NCBI GenBank assembly: GCA_947505055.1
Contig: CANNLO010000133.1
Coordinates: 1 to 11,718, forward strand
Length of the DNA stretch: 11,718 bases
Direction: 5' to 3'
Source: Methylococcaceae bacterium
Lineage (GTDB): Bacteria > Pseudomonadota > Gammaproteobacteria > Methylococcales > Methylomonadaceae
The notes under the pieces were generated by a model, which did not search any database, was not told where the DNA came from, and worked only from the letters and a program-made list of their open reading frames with translations. Within the stretch, counting starts at the first letter, position 1, and each line of letters starts with the position of its first letter. Positions 7,954 to 11,718 of this stretch are shown here, in pieces. The position numbers and the translations under genes were made by a program.

Positions 7954-8517
7954 TCAGACAAACTTTCCTTCGAGCTTTAATCTAGCATAGGTTTCCATAT
8001 CTCGATAGCCAATTATCTTAGCGGGATTGCCTCCAACAATAGCACCCGGAGGAACGTCACGAGTCACTACCGCCCCCATCCCAATAACTGCGCCTTCACC
8101 GACCGTCACACCTGGAACGATTGAAACATTTGCACCGATCCAAACACAATCACCAATTTCAACGGACTTCAAAATATCGGTATCGTCATAAGGAATGGAT
8201 TTCTCGCTATTGTAGTTATGGTTAGTCGAAAAAATCGTCAGCCCTCGCCCAACGTGAAAATGTTTTCCAATTTTTACTCCACCACTAGCCTCAATAAACG
8301 TATCAGACTTCAGGTGGCTAGTTGGGTGAATATGAAATTTTGTTATATCACCCGCAATCATCAATTCATAACCACCCTGAGAAACAAAGTTAATTTCCAC
8401 GCCCGCTTTTTTATATCGTAGTAAGCGGACTTGAGTCCGTACTCTAAGCACAAAATCGACTATTCTGTCATATTGCAGATAATACAAAAGTAAATAAATA
8501 AAATTTTTCCAACTCAC
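7954..8517 (-). CDS. Left-handed beta-helix acyltransferase (CatB/WbbJ-like)
   Basis: A 187-residue hexapeptide-repeat acyltransferase, probably O- or N-acetylating a sugar of the repeat unit with acetyl-CoA; such enzymes act as cytoplasmic trimers. A helical N-terminal lead (1-45) is followed by the repeats. The loop IFSTNHNYN holds the catalytic His100. Then come [20 protein letters not shown] (125-144), [11 protein letters not shown] (146-156) and the closing NPAKIIGYR (164-172), all diagnostic. The start is GTG (8517), which overlaps the wzx stop as GTGA; the only other methionines are too far inside the fold. Length is normal and the active-site residues are intact. The acceptor sugar is not determinable. 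GC is higher than in the neighbouring wzx, as in the following unrecognised gene. Confidence 0.92.
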   Translation of the reverse strand: MSWKNFIYLLLYYLQYDRIVDFVLRVRTQVRLLRYKKAGVEINFVSQGGYELMIAGDITKFHIHPTSHLKSDTFIEASGGVKIGKHFHVGRGLTIFSTNHNYNSEKSIPYDDTDILKSVEIGDCVWIGANVSIVPGVTVGEGAVIGMGAVVTRDVPPGAIVGGNPAKIIGYRDMETYARLKLEGKFV

Positions 8518-9779
8518 TTGGTTCTATCTCCCGTTGTTTCGGCTGAATTTCGAGACTTATTCTTCAATTCAAACCATAACACTAGGCTTAGCACCACATA
8601 CCCAGCACCTACGCCCGTCGCTGCGCCAACGATACCGAATTGGGTTACGCCGAACACGATTGAAGTAACGGCTGTACCGCCAGCATAAATTATGCCTTTT
8701 AACTTTTGAACAGTCATTCCATAATAGTCAGTTGTTGCGCCCAATACCGCATACAAACTTCGTGCAAGTGAACAGAGAATAATAAGATAGACAATCTCTC
8801 TAGCAGCTAAATATTTTTCAGGCAAAATAATTTCTGCAGTCAAACGATAGGCCAGTGTATATCCTGCAGCAAAAACTACAGATGCGGCCATAAAACGAAT
8901 TGTATAGCGCCTGACGATCAACATCATGGATTCTGATTGCTCATTCAATACTTGATAGAGTTTAGGAATCATCGAGTTTAGTAATGCAGTGTTAAAAGTA
9001 ATCATGAACCCACCTATCGCACCTGCCGCTGCATAGAGTCCGACAGTTGCCAAATCAACATAATTAGCAACGATAATTTTATCTGACTCATTTAATGCCC
9101 ATGCCGGAGCTACCGCTAATAGCAAGGGGAAGCCGAATGCTACTATTGCCTTAAATTCTGTTTTTTTAAACGCTAGTGCAATAAGCAGTTTCATTCGCCC
9201 TCGATATCTAACCAATAGGAAAGTTATGTCGGCAAGCAACAGCGAAGCAATGCGCCAGTCTGCGACCGCAGAAAAGGTAGTCAGAAATACTAGAGTTAAC
9301 ACCAGCGATAACAGGGTTGTTGAAAAGGCAACCAAGCCAAATTGTACTGATTTTTCTTCCATAACATATTCAATACTCGCCAAACCAATTAAAAATTTTA
9401 CAAGCGCAGTTAGTGGAATTAGTAAAAACAAACTATCTTTAATTATTCCAGAAAAAAAAATAGCTACAAAAACGAGCTGAATAGCTAAAAAAGCTACATA
9501 GGAAAATGTCACATAGCACTGCCTAAATATCTCATATTCAAATTGTGGAAGTTTGGATTTTTTTACCGCAATCAGACTCTCAGCAGAGAATGAAATTATT
9601 GGAGCCACAAAAAAATGAATGCTTAAAAAAATAGCAATGCGACCAAATTCCTCAGGTGAAATTAGGCGCATCAACAATAACGATGCAATAAATCCGAGAG
9701 CACTGGTTGCCACCGAAAATGAAAAGTAGGACACAAAAGACTTATGTCTCTCCACTCGCAACTTGATACGATTAATCAT
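8514..9779 (-). CDS. wzx: Repeat-unit flippase Wzx (polysaccharide transporter family)
   Basis: A 421-residue inner-membrane protein with about 12 hydrophobic segments and little extramembrane sequence, of the MOP-superfamily type that flips undecaprenyl-linked repeat units to the periplasm. The N-terminus shows a classic pattern: a short basic tail, a first membrane helix and [17 protein letters not shown] (about residues 35-51). A conserved middle segment, [20 protein letters not shown], lies at about 225-245. The C-terminus is a charged, disordered tail. Length and topology fit Wzx. Its ATG overlaps the stop of the upstream transferase gene (ATGA), and its own stop overlaps the acyltransferase start. 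Sequence identity among Wzx proteins is low and follows the repeat unit, so the substrate cannot be deduced. Confidence 0.92.
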   Translation of the reverse strand: MINRIKLRVERHKSFVSYFSFSVATSALGFIASLLLMRLISPEEFGRIAIFLSIHFFVAPIISFSAESLIAVKKSKLPQFEYEIFRQCYVTFSYVAFLAIQLVFVAIFFSGIIKDSLFLLIPLTALVKFLIGLASIEYVMEEKSVQFGLVAFSTTLLSLVLTLVFLTTFSAVADWRIASLLLADITFLLVRYRGRMKLLIALAFKKTEFKAIVAFGFPLLLAVAPAWALNESDKIIVANYVDLATVGLYAAAGAIGGFMITFNTALLNSMIPKLYQVLNEQSESMMLIVRRYTIRFMAASVVFAAGYTLAYRLTAEIILPEKYLAAREIVYLIILCSLARSLYAVLGATTDYYGMTVQKLKGIIYAGGTAVTSIVFGVTQFGIVGAATGVGAGYVVLSLVLWFELKNKSRNSAETTGDRTK

Positions 9780-10738
9780 CGGCCCATGGTAACCTGATTA
9801 ACAAGTTCATCAACCGACAGTGGTAACAAAGGCTTTACATTTATTGCGCTCAAGTGACTTATTCTTTTCTGAAGCTGTTCGTTAAATTCTTTAGGCAATA
9901 AACGAATCACAGAAATGATTTTTCCATTTTCTGCGCAAGCAGCCAATCCTGTACTTGCCACACTTATATACGCTGAGTAGTCAGACAAATTCATACTCTC
10001 TAAAGGTAGATCACTATCAACTAGTTGCGCGCCGTCCAATTTCCAATCTAACCTTGCTCTAGGATTAGGATGATCCTTAATATGCACCTCAATTCCTAAA
10101 GACAGAAGGCGGAACGTAATCTGGCCATACAGCTCTTTCAATACATTATTTGGCACAACATCTGTACCAGAAAGCATTAAAACCCGCAGCTTTTGAACTT
10201 CCTTTTCTTTACGCTTAGTATCTCCAAACATTTCTAACGTTGAATTGGAAGGAAGGATATGAATCTTTCTATAACGTTGTTTGAGTGCTGAACTATAGTA
10301 GGCTTCACCACCATCGTCTTTAGTTTCATAAAAATCAAACCACCTTGACGTTAGAGTCGCAAATACTCTTTGTTTTAATGGAATGTCGCGAACCAATACT
10401 TTTTTTCTACTTGCTAAAGTTACATTAGGCAGGTAAATAGTTTTAACCCTGAAAAAAATTATCAATAAATCCAAGTCTGGCCAGCAACACTCGTGGAATA
10501 TTACAGCCTTCTTTGTCTTCAATAGATATCCTAATAGCTGAAGGTTTCTTGATAATCTATTTCCAGAGATGGACTGAACATCTATGCTCAGTCCTATATT
10601 TTTAAAACCTTTTACAAAGGAATTATGTAACGCCCCTGAAGCACAAACAACCTGAGTTATTCCAAGTAATTCATGGCATTTAACTAATTGAGAAAACGGT
10701 AATGTACTTGCTACAAAAGCAACTTGATTGATCGACAT
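9776..10738 (-). CDS. Putative glycosyltransferase with sialyltransferase-like motifs (nonulosonic acid transferase candidate)
   Basis: A 320-residue protein with no membrane segment, probably GT-B fold and cytoplasmic. Three features stand out in order: DDGG at 141-144 (after FDFYETK), KDHP at 221-224 in EVHIKDHPNPRAR, and Ser262-Thr263 in SVASTGLAACAENG. Bacterial sialyltransferases (families GT38, GT52, GT80) share a D/E-D/E-G catalytic motif, an HP motif that contacts CMP, and a downstream Ser-Ser/Thr pair. The spacings here, about 80 and 39 residues, suit that layout. With the nonulosonic-acid-associated SDR just upstream, I infer a CMP-legionaminic or related acid as donor. CDP-glycerol transferase-like or Kps-like proteins are alternatives. 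The ATG is 33 bases after the SDR stop, with only a weak GAG as ribosome binding site; the stop overlaps wzx. Confidence 0.6.
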   Translation of the reverse strand: MSINQVAFVASTLPFSQLVKCHELLGITQVVCASGALHNSFVKGFKNIGLSIDVQSISGNRLSRNLQLLGYLLKTKKAVIFHECCWPDLDLLIIFFRVKTIYLPNVTLASRKKVLVRDIPLKQRVFATLTSRWFDFYETKDDGGEAYYSSALKQRYRKIHILPSNSTLEMFGDTKRKEKEVQKLRVLMLSGTDVVPNNVLKELYGQITFRLLSLGIEVHIKDHPNPRARLDWKLDGAQLVDSDLPLESMNLSDYSAYISVASTGLAACAENGKIISVIRLLPKEFNEQLQKRISHLSAINVKPLLPLSVDELVNQVTMGR

Positions 10739-10771
10739 TTTAAACTCGAATACTTGAGAAGTAGCGCGTCA

Positions 10772-11605
10772 TCACCACGCACTCCTTCCACCATCCATTA
10801 CAACATTTTGTCCATTCATATAACTCGATGCATCCGCACATAAAAACTGCACAGCAGCGCGATATTCATCTTTCGAAGCCATTCGACCCAGTGGTATAAG
10901 CGACGACAATCTCTGTACAAACTCATCACCTTGTCCATTAAAAACGCCACCTGGAGACAATGCGTTGCAACGCACATTTTTGTCAGCCCAATAGGTTGCC
11001 AAATATCGAGTCAGACCAATTAAGCCAGCTTTAATTACCGAGTAGGTAACGGGTTTGACGGGCTGCATATCATCCGCCAAACCCTGTTTACGATACAAAC
11101 GTTGGTCAGGTGAAAACACTGACAGATCAGATGCAATATTCAAAATTACGCCGCCTTTACTGTCTTTTGCCATGGCCGTGCCAAACACTTGACTACACAG
11201 GAAGGCGCCGGTCAGTCCTACTGATACTTGCAAATTCCACTGGTCGAGGGGAAAGTTTTCCAAGCGAGAGGTTTCTAGTACGCCCTGCTCACCCTTTACC
11301 TTGGGGTCAATGGCGGCGTTATTCACCAATATATCGATGCGTAGGCCATCTGCCCAAAGTTCAGCCGCCACGGCCCGTACCCTTTGTGGGTTTGTTACGT
11401 CCATTACTTTAGTGATGATTTTTGTTGTGTCAAAACTCTGCGCCAAGCCTGTGTGAGCAGACAGCAGGGCCGCTTCACCAATATCGGTGAGCACGACTCG
11501 AGCACCACTTTCAAGCAATGCAGCAGCGTGCTCCAAGCCCAGCAAACCGGCAGCACCGGTTATGAGTGCAGTTTTTCCACTTAGATTAAATTTTTCAAAG
11601 GCCAT
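10772..11605 (-). CDS. SDR family oxidoreductase, PtmA-like (nonulosonic-acid cluster type)
   Basis: A 277-residue classical SDR, expected to oxidise or reduce a sugar or sugar precursor with NAD(H). Seen: TGAAGLLG (16-23, a GxxGxxG-style loop), Asp41 after strand two (NAD preference), VNNAA (94-98), the active-site Ser159 in NIASD, Tyr188 and Lys192 in YSVIK, PGG (at about 218-220) and a closing VMDGGRSAW. The VGLTGAFLCSQ and PDQRLYR segments match my memory of oxidoreductases such as Campylobacter PtmA, which sit in legionaminic-acid gene sets; that assignment is by recall, not search. At the position of the usual catalytic-tetrad Asn there is Gly130. The ATG has a GGAG eleven bases upstream. 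It follows a second SDR gene after 33 bases. Confidence 0.87.
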   Translation of the reverse strand: MAFEKFNLSGKTALITGAAGLLGLEHAAALLESGARVVLTDIGEAALLSAHTGLAQSFDTTKIITKVMDVTNPQRVRAVAAELWADGLRIDILVNNAAIDPKVKGEQGVLETSRLENFPLDQWNLQVSVGLTGAFLCSQVFGTAMAKDSKGGVILNIASDLSVFSPDQRLYRKQGLADDMQPVKPVTYSVIKAGLIGLTRYLATYWADKNVRCNALSPGGVFNGQGDEFVQRLSSLIPLGRMASKDEYRAAVQFLCADASSYMNGQNVVMDGGRSAW

Positions 11606-11638
11606 AACTATCTCTACTCCAAAAATATAAATTGATGA

Positions 11639-11718
11639 TCATGAATGAACCTGGCCACCGTCGAGCGTATATATTGCGCCTGTGGTAAAACCGGCACGTG
11701 CTGATACCAAATAAGCAA
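11639..11718 (-). CDS. C-terminal end of a second SDR family oxidoreductase (gene runs off the right edge)
   Basis: The minus strand from the window edge reads 25 codons then TGA: AYLVSARAGFTTGAIYTLDGG followed by QVHS. The pattern hydrophobic-S-x-A, then F-x-T-G-x-x-Y-x-x-D-G-G-Q, is the standard C-terminal cofactor-domain ending of classical SDRs, comparable with the FLCADASSYMNGQ...DGG ending of the next gene. Two leftover bases at the edge belong to the preceding codon. Only about 10% of the gene is visible, so substrate is unknown; tandem SDRs suggest that both serve the same sugar pathway. Confidence 0.8.
   Translation of the reverse strand, partial: AYLVSARAGFTTGAIYTLDGGQVHS

Overview
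The window is a stretch of a surface polysaccharide (O-antigen or capsule) biosynthesis locus of the Wzx/Wzy-dependent type. All genes lie on the minus strand, so transcription runs from high to low coordinates. The RmlA/RmlB sequences, Shine-Dalgarno-led tightly overlapping genes and moderate GC suggest a Gram-negative proteobacterium, most likely a gammaproteobacterium. That placement is an inference; no RNA gene or other taxonomic marker is present.

Layout in transcription order. (1) 11718-10772: the last 25 codons of one short-chain dehydrogenase/reductase (SDR), then a complete SDR of the type that accompanies nonulosonic-acid (legionaminic/sialic-like) sugar genes. (2) 10738-9776: a protein with a DDG motif, a KDHP motif and an ST pair, spaced as in bacterial sialyltransferases; I propose it as a nonulosonic acid transferase. 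(3) 9779-7954: the Wzx flippase and a left-handed beta-helix acyltransferase. (4) 7940-7250: a gene I do not recognise. It has an excellent ribosome binding site, but its frame is broken about 28 codons in and resumes as a 204-codon ORF. (5) 7257-2408: a GT2 glycosyltransferase, the Wzy polymerase, a GT4 glycosyltransferase, a rhamnosyltransferase-like GT2 and a second COG1216-type GT2. (6) 2418-1429: an NAD-dependent sugar epimerase/reductase. (7) 1303-1: rmlB and the start of rmlA, the dTDP-L-rhamnose genes, separated from the rest by a 125-base gap.

How it fits together: RmlA/RmlB (with RmlC/RmlD expected beyond the window edge) supply dTDP-L-rhamnose. The SDRs plausibly belong to a second sugar pathway that enters from beyond the right edge. 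Up to five glycosyltransferases build the repeat unit, the acyltransferase decorates it, Wzx flips it and Wzy polymerises it. No initiating phosphoglycosyltransferase, chain-length regulator or ligase is in the window.

Most genes overlap by 4-26 bases, so the cluster looks like one translationally coupled operon. Base composition is mosaic: sampled rows give about 20-40% GC in the glycosyltransferase/Wzy core and 45-55% in rml, in the SDRs and in the unrecognised gene with its neighbouring acyltransferase. No tRNA, rRNA, CRISPR array, insertion sequence or convincing terminator was seen, and there is no gene-free stretch over 300 bases.
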